Notes: a model not told the origin generated them from the letters alone. Numbered from the stretch's first letter, positions 36,161-46,742 are shown. The stretch is 64,000 bases of DNA from Planctomycetota bacterium (GCA_021791715.1 JAJYWB010000006.1:1-64000), one strand, 5' to 3'. Translations and numbers: made by a program.

Positions 36161-37477
36161 GTGGCGCGGTTGGCGAAACTCAAGGCGCGGCGTGTCTTGG
36201 ATTCGAGGGGTCGGCCGACGATCGAGGTCGACGCGTTCGCATCCGACGGTTCGATCGGTCGCGCGATCGCCCCCTCGGGTGCGAGCACGGGTCGTCACGA
36301 GGCGTTCGAGCTCCGCGACGTCGATTCGACCAGATTCGGCGGTCGCGACGTCGGCCGCGCCTTGGCGAACGTCGAGGGGGAGATCGCTCGACGATTGAAC
36401 GGATTCGAACTCGACGATCAGTACTCGATCGATCGCGCCCTGATCGAACTCGACGGCTCGAAAAATAAATCGAGGCTCGGCGCCAACGCCCTCATCGCGG
36501 TCTCGCTCGCGTGCGCCCGCGCGGCCGCCGAATCTCACCGTGAAGAGTTATATATTTATCTCAATAAAATCTGGCGTTCTCACGCGATCGCCGGAGTCGA
36601 CGCCGCTCCGCGGCTGCCGGTTCCAATCGTCAACATGATTTCAGGCGGGGCGCACGCGGGACGCAATCTCGACGTTCAAGACGTTCTCGCGGTCCCTCTC
36701 GGCGAACGATCCTATTCCGATTCGCTCGAACGAATCGTCGCGTTGTATCACGAACTCGGCGCCGTGTTGCGCGAACAAGGCGAAGAGGGCTCGCTCGTCG
36801 GCGACGAGGGGGGCTACGGTCCCAAACTCTCCGACGATTCGGTCGCGATCGAACGCGTCGTCGCCGCGATCGAACGGATCGGGCTCGCGCCGGGCGTCGA
36901 TTTCGCGATCGCCGTCGACGTCGCCTCGACGCAATTCCACGACGAATCAACAAGCACCTATTTGATGCGGCCGCGAGCCCGCGACGGATCGCGCGGTAAA
37001 CCCGTAAAAATCACTTCAAGTCAGATGATCGATATGCTTGAAAGCTGGGTGAATCGCTATCCGATCACCGCGCTCGAGGATCCCCTCGCCGAAGACGACC
37101 GGGAGGGGTGGAGAGAAATCACGCGGCGACTCGGCGATCGCGTTCATCTTATCGGCGACGACTTATTCGTTACCGACGCCCGCCGGCTCCGCGAAGGCGT
37201 CGACGAAAAAGTCGCCAATGCGATTTTGATCAAACCGAATCAGGCGGGAACGCTCACCGAAACGCTTGAAACGCTCGCTCTCGCGAAACGAAGCGGATAT
37301 CGAACGATCGTCTCGGCCAGGTCGGGAGAAACCGAGGATTCGACGATCGCCGATCTCGCCGTCGCGACCGCCTCGGATCATATCAAAATCGGCTCGGTCG
37401 CCCGTTCGGAGCGTCTCGCGAAATACAACCGATTGCTCAGAATCGAGGAGAAACTCTCTGAAGCGAACATAAATTGA
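36161..37477 (+). CDS. Enolase-like protein with two active-site changes (438 aa)
   Basis: Full-length enolase fold. The mobile loop SGASTGRHEAFELRD is at 39-53, His165 in GGAHAG, the E of VGDEGGYGP at 216, metal ligands in AVDVASTQF, LEDPLAEDD and LIGDDLFVT, K358 in LIKPNQAGTLTET, and K409 in HIKIGSVARSERLAKYN. Two residues conserved in classical enolase differ: the QEF glutamate (yeast E168) is Asp174 in VQDVL, and the SHRSGE histidine (yeast H373) is Ala386 in VSARSGETED. It could be a paralogue acting on a related 2-phospho-acid, or an enolase with altered chemistry. It starts with GTG at 36161 behind GGGAGG. Confidence 0.85.
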   Translation: MARLAKLKARRVLDSRGRPTIEVDAFASDGSIGRAIAPSGASTGRHEAFELRDVDSTRFGGRDVGRALANVEGEIARRLNGFELDDQYSIDRALIELDGSKNKSRLGANALIAVSLACARAAAESHREELYIYLNKIWRSHAIAGVDAAPRLPVPIVNMISGGAHAGRNLDVQDVLAVPLGERSYSDSLERIVALYHELGAVLREQGEEGSLVGDEGGYGPKLSDDSVAIERVVAAIERIGLAPGVDFAIAVDVASTQFHDESTSTYLMRPRARDGSRGKPVKITSSQMIDMLESWVNRYPITALEDPLAEDDREGWREITRRLGDRVHLIGDDLFVTDARRLREGVDEKVANAILIKPNQAGTLTETLETLALAKRSGYRTIVSARSGETEDSTIADLAVATASDHIKIGSVARSERLAKYNRLLRIEEKLSEANIN

Positions 37478-37610
37478 TTGTACAATATTAGACGCCGTCC
37501 GCAAAATCGCTCACGGCGAGATCGGCTCGTTTTATCAGGTTGCGGAGCCCTTTCATCAGATATGTTATAAAACGGTTGTTTTATAAATGTTTGATTGTTC
37601 TTGTTTAAAA

Positions 37611-37718
37611 GGGCGAACCTCCAGGCGAGCCTCTTTGATAAACTTCGGCGAAAAGGCCGTTTTCGCCATCAAAAAAAGAAAATATAATAATACGGCTCAC
37701 CGGAAGGTTCGCCCTCCC
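37611..37718. repeat. Inverted-repeat element, copy 1
   Basis: Left arm GGGCGAACCTCCAGGCGAGC from 37611, then right arm starting GGCTCACCGGAAGGTTCGCC at 37694-37718, separated by a 57-nt AT-rich spacer. The same arms recur at 62356-62642. It lies between the enolase-like gene and the convergent CRTAC1 gene. The remaining gap (37478-37878) holds no gene. Confidence 0.85.
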
Positions 37719-37878
37719 GATCTCGGCTTCGCCCGCGAATCCCGTCGAATATACGGATTTCTTTCCGGATGGATTCTTACAAGCTTGAAATCGATCGTCC
37801 CCCGCGCTTTCTTCAATCACGTCGCGGCGGCGCGCTTGAAATCAAAAATCCGCATATTCTCGCAAAGGTCTCGATAAG

Positions 37879-40314
37879 TCATTTTGAAGGGACGACGATC
37901 CGAGGTCTCTCGACGGTTCGAACGCGATCGACCCCTTCGACGATCTCGACCGTCCGATCGGCGGCGACATCGTGAAAGGTTTGTTTGGTTTTTGAAGTCG
38001 GCCAAGTGATCTCAAGTTCATCGATCTTGGTCGAATCGAGCAATCCAAGATGCTCGATTAAACAATCGCCGCCGAAGCTCGAGTTGTTGCCGATCGTTCG
38101 ATAAATCGACCGCTTCGAACCGTCTTTATTCGTGATCGTCGCCCCGATTTTGGCGCCGATCGCGATCTTGTTCGTCTTCACCCCGATTAGCTTGACTTCG
38201 AGGTAACGACGCCCCTGGCCTGGATTTTGGAATAAAAGGTTGTACGCGCGATCGCCGGGAACTCCCCCGCCGGTCTCGACGAAAAAGTCGAGATCGCCGT
38301 CGAAATCCCAATCGCAGAACGACACCCCGTGCCCTTTTTGAAGGTGCCCCGTCGCCGACGACCAGGTCGCGTCGTCGAACCGCGCCGCGGCCTGATTGAT
38401 CAGCAAAACGTTGGGCGTGAGCCCCGAATAAGACATCTCCCCCGTGCCGAGGTAAATATCCAAAAACCCGTCGTTATTCACGTCTCCAAAATTACATCCC
38501 ATTGGGGTGAATGCGCGGGCGAGACCGACCTCGGCGGCGACGTCGCGAAACCCCTCGGCGCCGAGATTGCGATAAAGAGTCGGTCGACTGCGATTCTCGT
38601 TCGGCTCGCCGAGCGCGATCGCCGCGTAATCGGCCATGAACGTATCATTTTCATTGATATAAATATCAAGCTTGCCGTCGTTGTCGAAATCCCAGAACCA
38701 ACACGCGAAGCCGATCTCGGGCCCCGTCACGCCGAGTTCGGGAGCTTTATCAACGAACTTACCGTTCCCCTCGTTGTGATAAAGCCGCGCGGGACCCCGC
38801 ATATTCGAGACGAGAAGATCGAGCTTGCCGTCGCCGTCGTAATCGCCCCACCCCGATCCTTTGCCGCACCTTTCGTTGAGAACACCCGCCTGCGCGGCGC
38901 GATCGACGAACGTGCCGTCCCTCTCGTTGTGATAAAGCCTGCACCGATTCCTCGGGTCGGGGGTCGTCGGATCGCCGCTCGGCGACGTGTATTCGCCGCA
39001 CAAAAACACGTCCAGATATCCGTCGTCGTCGTAATCGCCCCACGCCGCCGATTCGCAAGCGATCGGCTCGCCCAACCCCGCCGCGACGGTGACGTCCTCG
39101 AACGTACCGTTCCCCTTGTTCTTCAAAAGCGAAAGCCGCATCGGCTTCTCCCAGCCGCCGCGCAACATTAAAACATCTAAGAATCCATCGTTGTTAAAGT
39201 CGGTGCGCGTTACGTTGAGAGCGTAGATCTGATCGTCGAGGCCGGCCTTCGACGATCGATCGGCGAACTCGCCGTTTCCAAGATTGACGAAAAACGACGC
39301 TCCGCGGTCGGCGTCGAGCGAGGTCGTGAACAAATCGGGCAGTCCGTCGCCGGTGAAATCGTCGAAAATCGATCCCCCCGCCTGATTCGGCCCTCGTTTC
39401 GTCAACCCGACCGCCGCGGCGACGTTCTGAAACCGACCGACGTCGGTCTTCGACTGAAACTTATCGAGCGGAATTAAATGCTCGCGCGGAACGCGATCGG
39501 GATATTCTCCTAAAGTCATATACGCGATATTTAAAAGCCATCGCGCTCGAAAATCTCTCGGTTTTATCTTCAAATATGCGAGCAGGCGTTTGATCGCGTC
39601 GCGCGAACCGGCTTCGTTCGTATGAACCGCTTCGGCCGCGATCGGCATGATGCAGCTCGAAGGCCCGAGACACGCCATGCAATTGTCGGTCTCGCCGCGG
39701 CGGAGCGAGAGAATCCCCGTCAGCAAATCGAGCTTCGCGGTCGCCCGCGCCGGAACTCCCATCCCGCGAGCAAGGTCGCGAGCCTTTTCAAAAGATGCGA
39801 TCGCCTCCGTGAATCGACCTTCGTACATATCGATCGATCCCAATTCATAATAAGCGACCCCCGCCTGTTCCGCCTCTTTCGGCGTCGGTTTGGCGCCGAG
39901 CCCGAGCGAATCGACGCGAGCCTTCAACACCGCGGTTCCCAAACGCCCCCTCGCCAAAATCGCATCACGAAGTTCGGTAAGCGATTGAGGATCATGAACC
40001 GCTCCGTGAAATCGCATCGCGATTCCGAGCCCGCAATCCTCGATCCGATCGCGCCCCGTGTCGCTTAAATCGGGTTCTTCGTCGGCTCGCGATCCTGCGG
40101 AATCGCTCGCTTCGCCCGATCCCGCCGCGACTCCCGCGCCGACGCCCCCCCCGGCGATCGACCCCCGACCCGCGACCGCAGCCGATCGCGTTCGAGCCTT
40201 CCGACCGCCGCTTCCGCCGAATTCGGGGAGTTCGGAGCTGATGAAATAAATCGCCGTCGCCGCGATCGCCGCGCAAAAAGCTCCCGTCACGATCAATCGA
40301 ATCCACATTCGCAT
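37879..40314 (-). CDS. CRTAC1-family FG-GAP/VCBS protein with ASPIC/UnbV C-terminus (811 aa)
   Basis: Exported. The N-terminal membrane helix at about 5-27 is followed by a Gly/Ala-rich linker (about 32-75). A TPR-like helical part spans about 110-275 (GVAYYELGSIDMYEGRFTEA). A beta-propeller follows with Ca-binding 'D.DGDG..D' repeats: DFTGDGLPDLF, DFNNDGFLDVL, GDYDDDGYLDVF, GDYDGDGKLDLL, DFDNDGKLDIY, GDVNNDGFLDIY and DWDFDGDLDFF. The end holds the ASPIC/UnbV domain (GRRYLEVKLIGVKTNK, IGAKI, ITWPTSKTKQTF). Such proteins are abundant in planctomycetes and their role is unknown, perhaps surface binding. Confidence 0.9.
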   Translation of the reverse strand: MRMWIRLIVTGAFCAAIAATAIYFISSELPEFGGSGGRKARTRSAAVAGRGSIAGGGVGAGVAAGSGEASDSAGSRADEEPDLSDTGRDRIEDCGLGIAMRFHGAVHDPQSLTELRDAILARGRLGTAVLKARVDSLGLGAKPTPKEAEQAGVAYYELGSIDMYEGRFTEAIASFEKARDLARGMGVPARATAKLDLLTGILSLRRGETDNCMACLGPSSCIMPIAAEAVHTNEAGSRDAIKRLLAYLKIKPRDFRARWLLNIAYMTLGEYPDRVPREHLIPLDKFQSKTDVGRFQNVAAAVGLTKRGPNQAGGSIFDDFTGDGLPDLFTTSLDADRGASFFVNLGNGEFADRSSKAGLDDQIYALNVTRTDFNNDGFLDVLMLRGGWEKPMRLSLLKNKGNGTFEDVTVAAGLGEPIACESAAWGDYDDDGYLDVFLCGEYTSPSGDPTTPDPRNRCRLYHNERDGTFVDRAAQAGVLNERCGKGSGWGDYDGDGKLDLLVSNMRGPARLYHNEGNGKFVDKAPELGVTGPEIGFACWFWDFDNDGKLDIYINENDTFMADYAAIALGEPNENRSRPTLYRNLGAEGFRDVAAEVGLARAFTPMGCNFGDVNNDGFLDIYLGTGEMSYSGLTPNVLLINQAAARFDDATWSSATGHLQKGHGVSFCDWDFDGDLDFFVETGGGVPGDRAYNLLFQNPGQGRRYLEVKLIGVKTNKIAIGAKIGATITNKDGSKRSIYRTIGNNSSFGGDCLIEHLGLLDSTKIDELEITWPTSKTKQTFHDVAADRTVEIVEGVDRVRTVERPRIVVPSK

Positions 40315-40367
40315 GATTCACATCCCTTCCGTTCGCCGGCGAATTCGAGACGGCGATTCCCGAGCCG

Positions 40368-42008
40368 TTAATGCGCTTTCAATAATAACGAATAACCGAT
40401 CGTCAGGCTATTACGAATGTTTTCATTCCAATCGTCTTCATAAACGTTGGCGTTTTGACCGTCGGCCGCGATCGCCGGCAGCCAAACGTTCGGCCTGGGG
40501 CGAGCGAGACGATCGACCGAATCGATAAAGTCGATCGCGCGTTCGCGCACCCCCGATATGTCGTTTTGAAGCTCGTCGATCGATTCATGATTGGATACGA
40601 TCGGGAATCGTCCCGAAACCAGGATCGCCTTGCCGTCCTCGTCGATCCGGTACGCGACGGGGGCGATCCCTCGTCCATGAAGCCGAATCGCGCGAACCGA
40701 CAGCCCTTCGAGCGTGCTCAAATCCTCGGCGACGACGACGTCTTTCGCCGCGGGACATAACTTTCGAATCGCTCCGATCGCGTCGCGCGCGACGAAAACT
40801 CTCGCCCCCGTCTTCTTGATCAGATCGTCGAGCCCCGAAATCTCGGCTTCGCCCGAATCGGTCAGCAAAACGGCCGAAGCCTTGGCGGGCTTGATTCCCA
40901 ACGCCGCGAGCCGTTCGTTAAGAAATTCGGCGTAACCGGCGCCGCCGGGAGCGTCGACGACGATCAACCCCTCCCCCGTTTGAGCCGCGTAAGACGCGCG
41001 GCCGCCGCGATCACCCAGATAAAAAAAACGCTCGGTGATCCGCTTGGGATTCCCGTCGAGAAAATCGGCGCCGTCGGCCTCATAATGACCGAGCAACGTT
41101 TTCAGATCTTCAATTCCTTCATCGATCAGCGCGAGCCAGCGTTCTTTGGTCATTCGCGGATTTTGCGGGATCGGGTCGTCGCGCGGATGACCGGGCAACA
41201 CGAGATCGGGAACCGCGAGCCTGCGCAACATCAACAAACTTTCCAGGAAAGTCGTCGCGTCGCCGCGATAACGCGGAGCGAGATACGCCGAATACGTACC
41301 GAGCGCTTTTTGATGAATGTTTGTGGAACCTTTGTAGCCGAGCAGCATGGAAACGACGTCCCCCGCGAAGAACGCTCGAAGCCCGTTTTTCTCGACGAGG
41401 TAACACGTGCTTCCGGGAGTGTGCCCAGGGGTCGCGAGCGCTCGAACGACGACGTCGCCAAAGGCGATTTCCTCGCCTCCTTTTAGCTCGACGTCGATCG
41501 TCGTCGGGTGCGGTTCGACGTCGGGCATGTGGAACACGCTGAAAAACGCCTCTTTCGGCTTCCCTTGCCGAACGACTTCGGCGTCGCCGGCGCCGATATA
41601 AATCTTGGCGCCGATCGTTTTGCGCAGATGCTCGGCGCCGCCGCAGTGGTCGCCGTGCGCGTGGGTGAGAAAAACCGCGCGAATGTTCCGCCAATCGAGC
41701 CCTAATTCGGCGACTTGAGCTTTTAAGAGTCGAGCTTCGGAATCGAGCCCTGAATCCATCAAAATCAATCCATCTGTGGATTCAATAGCGTACGCCGCCG
41801 AGGGCTCGAGCCCCCCCAGTAAATGGACCCCGGGGACGATCGTGATCGCCGCGGGAGCGAGCGAAGGGATTGCGTAGTCGAGAGCCGATCGACGCCAGGC
41901 GCGGTATCCCCAATAGCCTCCTACCGCCGCCGTGATTAAGAGCGCCGGCGAGATTAAGCCGAGAATTCCAAACTTGATTTTCGATCTCGACGCCGAGGAA
42001 TCTTTCAT
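40368..42008 (-). CDS. MBL-fold metallohydrolase with a second, degenerate MBL-like half (546 aa)
   Basis: An anchor helix at about 13-31 (FGILGLISPALLITAAVGGYW) makes it membrane-tethered. The first domain has the Zn motif LTHAHGDHCGG (H116, H118, D120, H121), LATPGHTPGS, FFAGDVVS and LVLPGHPRDD. A second part (about 330-500) repeats the beta-lactamase layout (GLIVVDAPGG, SAVLLTDSGEAE, KAILVSGRFP) without the His residues. The substrate is unknown; the glyoxalase II/lactonase type is the usual guess. It lies 53 bp upstream of the CRTAC1 gene on the same strand and is probably cotranscribed. Confidence 0.87.
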   Translation of the reverse strand: MKDSSASRSKIKFGILGLISPALLITAAVGGYWGYRAWRRSALDYAIPSLAPAAITIVPGVHLLGGLEPSAAYAIESTDGLILMDSGLDSEARLLKAQVAELGLDWRNIRAVFLTHAHGDHCGGAEHLRKTIGAKIYIGAGDAEVVRQGKPKEAFFSVFHMPDVEPHPTTIDVELKGGEEIAFGDVVVRALATPGHTPGSTCYLVEKNGLRAFFAGDVVSMLLGYKGSTNIHQKALGTYSAYLAPRYRGDATTFLESLLMLRRLAVPDLVLPGHPRDDPIPQNPRMTKERWLALIDEGIEDLKTLLGHYEADGADFLDGNPKRITERFFYLGDRGGRASYAAQTGEGLIVVDAPGGAGYAEFLNERLAALGIKPAKASAVLLTDSGEAEISGLDDLIKKTGARVFVARDAIGAIRKLCPAAKDVVVAEDLSTLEGLSVRAIRLHGRGIAPVAYRIDEDGKAILVSGRFPIVSNHESIDELQNDISGVRERAIDFIDSVDRLARPRPNVWLPAIAADGQNANVYEDDWNENIRNSLTIGYSLLLKAH

Positions 42009-42753
42009 ACATTGAGTTTATTCGGGGCTCGTCTTGTCCGCCAGACGATGATTCTTGAATCACTTAAGAACGCGTCGTGATCGCTGGAAATCGACGCGAA
42101 TCGTGTCGGTGATGTGACGAGAACGGTATTGTTCGTGAACCGTGCGGGCCGGCCTGGTCGAAGCATCGCCTTCCCGCGGGCGACATCATCGGCGCCGGAG
42201 AACTTCCCATTCGGCGAAAAGCTTCCGGAATCGCGAACCCGACCGGGAGAGCGAATTAATCGCATCCGGCGCGGCTCACACCTCGTCAATAACGACCCAC
42301 CTCGATCCTCCGCAAGCGAGGGGACGGTCGGTTTCTACGAATGCAGTGATTTAAATCCGACTCCCTCCCGCGTGCGGGGTGGGGTCGATTCTCGATCGAA
42401 TCAAACGGAGTCTTCGTAGCCGGCGGTTCTTTGGGCGCGCTCCGAAAACGTGAATCGATCCTCTCACAGCGTCGTCGAAGCATTCGGCCGCGACGACCTT
42501 TATGTTGGAATTCTACAGAATCTCTTTGACTTGCTAACGCATCGCCCGATAGAATAACCTATCAGACGCGATTAAGATCGTCGGACGCCTCGCGTCGCTT
42601 TCGATCCGTTAAACCCGCTTTCCTCGATCCGTTAAACCCGCTTTCCTCGAAAAATCACGCCGCTTCGTCATTCCGTCGCATCCGAGCGTCCCCGTACGCG
42701 ACGACGGATTCCAGGAAAACGAAAATACTCGAATTGGGAGCCGATTCAACACG
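42009..42753. other. Intergenic region, 745 bp, no gene seen
   Basis: Separates divergent genes. It contains a tandem duplication at 42601-42646 and otherwise no recognisable element; frames here are short and Arg/Pro-rich. Confidence 0.45.
42601..42646 (+). repeat. 23-bp perfect tandem repeat
   Basis: TCGATCCGTTAAACCCGCTT plus TCC is repeated twice without a gap, about 110-150 bp upstream of the GntR gene. Confidence 0.9.
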
Positions 42754-43530
42754 ATGGAGAACATTCTAAAAAGCTCCCGGATGAAACAACACGCCGAGGC
42801 GCCGATTCAGGCCGATCACGGGCTTCGTAGGCAGGCGATCGTCGCTTCGATTTTGGCGGACGTCTTTCACGGACGGCTCAAGCCCGGCCAGCGGCTCGTC
42901 ACCCGCGAACTCGCCGATCGCTTCGGCGTCAGTCACACGCCGATTCGCGAGGCTTTGATCGCGGTCGCGGCGATGGGATTGATCGATCTGAATCCCAATC
43001 GGGGCGCGGTCGTACGCGAGGTGACCGTGCGCGACGTCCGAGAGGTTTGCCAGGTAAGGAGGGCGCTCGAATGCGAGGCCGTCCGGGGAGCTTGCGGAAG
43101 GATCGATCGCGATCGGCTCGCCGCTCTCGACGCCGATTTCCGCAGCCATCTCGACGCGATCGCCGCCGCGGAACCCGATCTAATCGATCGCGCCCGCGAA
43201 CTCGACAGCAGGCTCCACGATCTGATCGCGCGGTCGTGCGGCAACGCGTTTTTGGCGCACGAGATCAATCGACTTAAAACCCTTTTCCGAGCGTTCCGCG
43301 ATTTGTCGTGGGATCGCGACCACGACCTGATCCAACATCGCATCGCCGAAGAATCACGCGAGCATCTCGCGATCGTCGAATCGCTCGTCGCGGGAGACCG
43401 AGCCGCTTCGGCCCGGGCGATGTCGCGGCACGTCATCTCGGGAGTCAGGTACTGGAGCATGGCCATCAAGCGACGCCCCGCGGCGCGGAACCGCGACGCC
43501 GCGACCCCCAAAGAGATCCAGGTATCATGA
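42754..43530 (+). CDS. GntR/FadR-family transcriptional regulator with FCD domain (258 aa)
   Basis: The winged HTH at about 28-95 (IVASILADVFHGRLKPGQRL, VTRELADRFGVSHTPIREAL) and the all-helical FCD ligand-binding domain at about 95-225 (VCQVRRALECEAVRG, LDSRLHDLIARSCGN, EHLAIVESLVAGDRAASARA) identify the family. These regulators usually control nearby catabolic genes in response to acids or sugars. Here the gene is directly followed on the same strand by the PSCyt1 gene; its TGA overlaps an in-frame ATG (43527) of that frame. It may regulate its own operon. The start could also be Met10. Confidence 0.88.
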   Translation: MENILKSSRMKQHAEAPIQADHGLRRQAIVASILADVFHGRLKPGQRLVTRELADRFGVSHTPIREALIAVAAMGLIDLNPNRGAVVREVTVRDVREVCQVRRALECEAVRGACGRIDRDRLAALDADFRSHLDAIAAAEPDLIDRARELDSRLHDLIARSCGNAFLAHEINRLKTLFRAFRDLSWDRDHDLIQHRIAEESREHLAIVESLVAGDRAASARAMSRHVISGVRYWSMAIKRRPAARNRDAATPKEIQVS

Positions 43531-43589
43531 AATTATTAATGTATTTCTCGGCGGACTTCTCCGATCGTTCTCGGCGGCGAGGCGCTTTT

Positions 43590-46500
43590 ATGAATCGGTT
43601 TTTGATCGCGATCGCTTTGGTTTTCACGGCTCGATTCGCGACCGCGGCCGACGCGGGGGCGCCGTCGTACAACCGCGACGTACGCCCGATCTTACAAGAA
43701 CATTGTTTCACGTGTCACGGTCCCGATAGCGCGGCTCGCAAGGCCGATCTCCGGCTCGATCGCCGCGACGACGCGATCAAAGCCGGAGCGATCGACGTTA
43801 CCGACGCCGATCAAAGCGAAATGCTCGTCCGAATCCTCTCGGACGATCCCGACGAAATCATGCCCCCGCCGAAATCCAAAAAGAAATTGTCGGCTCATGA
43901 TAAAGAAGTGATTCGCCGTTGGATCGCGGCGGGCGCCGCGTACGAACCGCATTGGTCGTTCATCGCGCCGAAACGTCCCTCGCTTCCACATGTGAAGAAC
44001 GAATCGTGGGTGAAAAACCCGATCGATCGCTTCATTCTTGAAAAGCTCGAGGCCGCGGGGCTCGAACCCGCGCCCGAGGCCGATCGTCGCACGCTGGCGC
44101 GGCGGCTCTCGCTTGATCTCACGGGCCTTCCTCCCGCGGTCGAAGACGTCGAACGGTTCGTGAACGACGCCGCGCCGAACGCTTACGAGAAACTCGTCGA
44201 TCGGCTGCTCGCTTCTCCCCGTTGGGGCGAACACCGCGGGCGTTATTGGCTCGACGCGGCGCGTTACGCCGACACCCACGGCATCCACTTCGATAATTTC
44301 CGTGAAATGTGGTCGTATCGCGATCGCGTTTTCGCGTCTTTTAATCAAAACATGCCGTTTGATCAATTCACCGTCGAACAGCTCGCCGGCGATTTGATCC
44401 CGAACGCGACTCTCGAACAAAAAATCTCGTCGGGGTTCAATCGGTGCAACATCACCACCAACGAGGGGGGGGCGATCGACGAGGAATACCGAGTCCTTTA
44501 CGACCGAGACCGCGCCGAGACGACCGCGCAGGTTTGGCTGGGCATGACCGCGGGATGCGCCGTATGCCACGATCATAAATATGATCCTCTTTCGCAACGC
44601 GAGTTTTATTCGTTCGCGGCGTACTTTAACAACACGACGCAAAACGCGATGGACGGCAACATCAAAGACACGCCCCCCGTTTTGTTCGTCCCCAGGCCCG
44701 AGGATCGGCCGCGGTGGGAGTCGATCGACGGCGAGATCGTCGCGGCGAGGGCGAAGGTGGTCGAGCGGAAAATGGCGGCCCGTGCCGAGTTCGATCGTTG
44801 GCTCGCGGCGCTCAAACCGAACGAATTTCCCGCCAAGATCCCGACCGATTCGCTCGCGTTCCACGCGCCCCTTTCCGAGGGGAACGGCGGCCAATTGAAA
44901 ATCGAAGTCGAAGGCAAGTCGCGCACGATCGATCTTTCGGCGGGAACGAAGTGGAAGCCTGGAAAAATCGCCGATCAAGCTTTCGTAGCGCGTCCGGGGG
45001 TGGAGGTCGCGATCGCCGAGCCGGGGGATTTCGATACGAATCAACCGTTTTCGCACGGCGTTTGGATTCAGATTCCCAAACGTGAAATCACAGGCAGCGC
45101 TTATGCGCGAATGGACGAGCGCGACGATCACCGCGGCTGGGATTTGTGGATCGAGAACGGCCGAGTCGCCACGCATATCATTCACAAATGGCCCGAGAAG
45201 GCTCTTAAGGTGATCGCGCGCGAGCCGCTCAAACCGGGCGAATGGACGCATATCCTCGTCGTTTATGACGGCTCGGCGAAGGCCCAGGGAGTAAAGATCT
45301 ATTACAACGGCGAATCCAAGGCGGTCGATTATCAGGTGAACGCGCTTTCCGAGACGATCCGCACCAAAACGCCGTTCAAGCTGGCGCAACGGAGCGAGGG
45401 TTCGCGGCTCGACGACATCGCGCTGCAGGATTTAAGAATTTACGGCCGAGCGCTCAAAGCCGACGAGATACAGGCGATCGCGCGAACGTCGATCGTCGCG
45501 GCGATCGCCGCCAAGCCCGTCGACAAGCGCGGCGATTCCGAGAAGAACGACCTGTTCGCGTGGTGGCTGGCGACGCTCGACGATTCTTACAAGTCGGCCG
45601 ATCGTCGCGTGAACGAATTGACGCGTGAACGGAGCGAAATCGAATCACGCGGCACAAAAGCTCATGTGATGAATGAACGAAACGAACCCGCCTACGCTTA
45701 CGTGCTTTATCGCGGCGAGTACGACAAGCGTCGCGATAAGGTCGAACCGGGCGTTCCCGCGGTTCTTCCGCCGATGCCCGCGGATTATCCCAGGAATCGG
45801 CTCGGGCTGGCGCGTTGGCTCGTCTCAGGCGAACATCCGCTTACGGCGCGCGTGACGGTGAATCGTTTTTGGCAAGAGCTTTTCGGCTCGGGGATCGTGC
45901 GTACGACGGGAGATTTCGGGATCACGGGGGAGGCGCCGTCGCATCCCGAGCTGCTCGATTATCTCGCGGTCGATTTCCGCGAATCGGGTTGGGACGTCAA
46001 GCGATTTTATAAGTTGATGGTGATGTCGGCGACTTATCGCCAGTCGGCGGCGGCGACCGCGGCGAAGATCGAGAAGGATCCGGCGAATCGGCTCCTTTCG
46101 CGCGGGCCTCGGTTCCGCATGGACGCCGAGATGATCCGCGATTACGCGCTCGCGGTGAGCGGGCTTTTAAGCCCCAGGATCGGCGGTCCGAGCGTCAAGC
46201 CGTATCAGCCCGAAGGCGTTTGGGAGGCGGTCGCGATGCCCGAGAGCAACACCCGGAATTATCGCCGCGATCATGGTGAAAGTCTTTACCGGAGGAGCGT
46301 TTACACCTTGTGGAAGCGGGCCGCGCCTCCGGCCTCGATGGACGTTTTCAACGCTCCGAGCCGCGAGGTTTGCACGGTTCGGAGAGAACGAACCGATACG
46401 CCGCTGCAGGCGCTCGTCACCTTGAACGACGAACAATATGTCGAGGCGGCTCGCAATCTGGCGCAAATCGCTCTCAGGCAAGGCGGGGCGACGAACGAAA

Positions 46501-46742
46501 CAAAGCTCGATATGATCGCGCGACGGCTTCTGGCGCGTTCGTTCTCGGCCGAGGAAAGCCGAATCGCGCTCGCATCTTTTGAACAGATTCTCGCGCATTA
46601 TAAAAATCATATCGATGACGCGAAAAAACTGCTCGAAACGGGAGAATCTCCTCGCGACGGTTCGCTCGATCCCGCCGAGCACGCGGCGTGGACGATGCTT
46701 TGCAACGAACTGATGAACCTTGACGAGGTTTTGAACAAGTGA
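43590..46742 (+). CDS. PSCyt1-DUF1549-LamG-DUF1553 planctomycete protein (1050 aa)
   Basis: I start at ATG 43590, which opens a clear signal peptide ([20 protein letters not shown]). An alternative ATG at 43527 would be coupled to the GntR stop. The N-terminal planctomycete cytochrome module has HCFTCHG (C39, C42, H43). DUF1549 follows ([43 protein letters not shown]). A LamG/concanavalin-like insert lies at about 450-640 ([17 protein letters not shown]). DUF1553 comes next ([45 protein letters not shown]). The partner DUF1501 gene follows. The pair is a hallmark of planctomycetes and is thought to act in extracellular polysaccharide breakdown. Confidence 0.93.
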   Translation: MNRFLIAIALVFTARFATAADAGAPSYNRDVRPILQEHCFTCHGPDSAARKADLRLDRRDDAIKAGAIDVTDADQSEMLVRILSDDPDEIMPPPKSKKKLSAHDKEVIRRWIAAGAAYEPHWSFIAPKRPSLPHVKNESWVKNPIDRFILEKLEAAGLEPAPEADRRTLARRLSLDLTGLPPAVEDVERFVNDAAPNAYEKLVDRLLASPRWGEHRGRYWLDAARYADTHGIHFDNFREMWSYRDRVFASFNQNMPFDQFTVEQLAGDLIPNATLEQKISSGFNRCNITTNEGGAIDEEYRVLYDRDRAETTAQVWLGMTAGCAVCHDHKYDPLSQREFYSFAAYFNNTTQNAMDGNIKDTPPVLFVPRPEDRPRWESIDGEIVAARAKVVERKMAARAEFDRWLAALKPNEFPAKIPTDSLAFHAPLSEGNGGQLKIEVEGKSRTIDLSAGTKWKPGKIADQAFVARPGVEVAIAEPGDFDTNQPFSHGVWIQIPKREITGSAYARMDERDDHRGWDLWIENGRVATHIIHKWPEKALKVIAREPLKPGEWTHILVVYDGSAKAQGVKIYYNGESKAVDYQVNALSETIRTKTPFKLAQRSEGSRLDDIALQDLRIYGRALKADEIQAIARTSIVAAIAAKPVDKRGDSEKNDLFAWWLATLDDSYKSADRRVNELTRERSEIESRGTKAHVMNERNEPAYAYVLYRGEYDKRRDKVEPGVPAVLPPMPADYPRNRLGLARWLVSGEHPLTARVTVNRFWQELFGSGIVRTTGDFGITGEAPSHPELLDYLAVDFRESGWDVKRFYKLMVMSATYRQSAAATAAKIEKDPANRLLSRGPRFRMDAEMIRDYALAVSGLLSPRIGGPSVKPYQPEGVWEAVAMPESNTRNYRRDHGESLYRRSVYTLWKRAAPPASMDVFNAPSREVCTVRRERTDTPLQALVTLNDEQYVEAARNLAQIALRQGGATNETKLDMIARRLLARSFSAEESRIALASFEQILAHYKNHIDDAKKLLETGESPRDGSLDPAEHAAWTMLCNELMNLDEVLNK

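Noticed and set aside
42290..42400. GTTTCTACGAATGCAGTGAT looked like a CRISPR repeat
   Set aside because: Occurs once; no spaced copies and no cas genes.
43692..45389. 565-codon minus-strand frame
   Set aside because: Lies entirely inside the PSCyt1 gene and has shadow composition.
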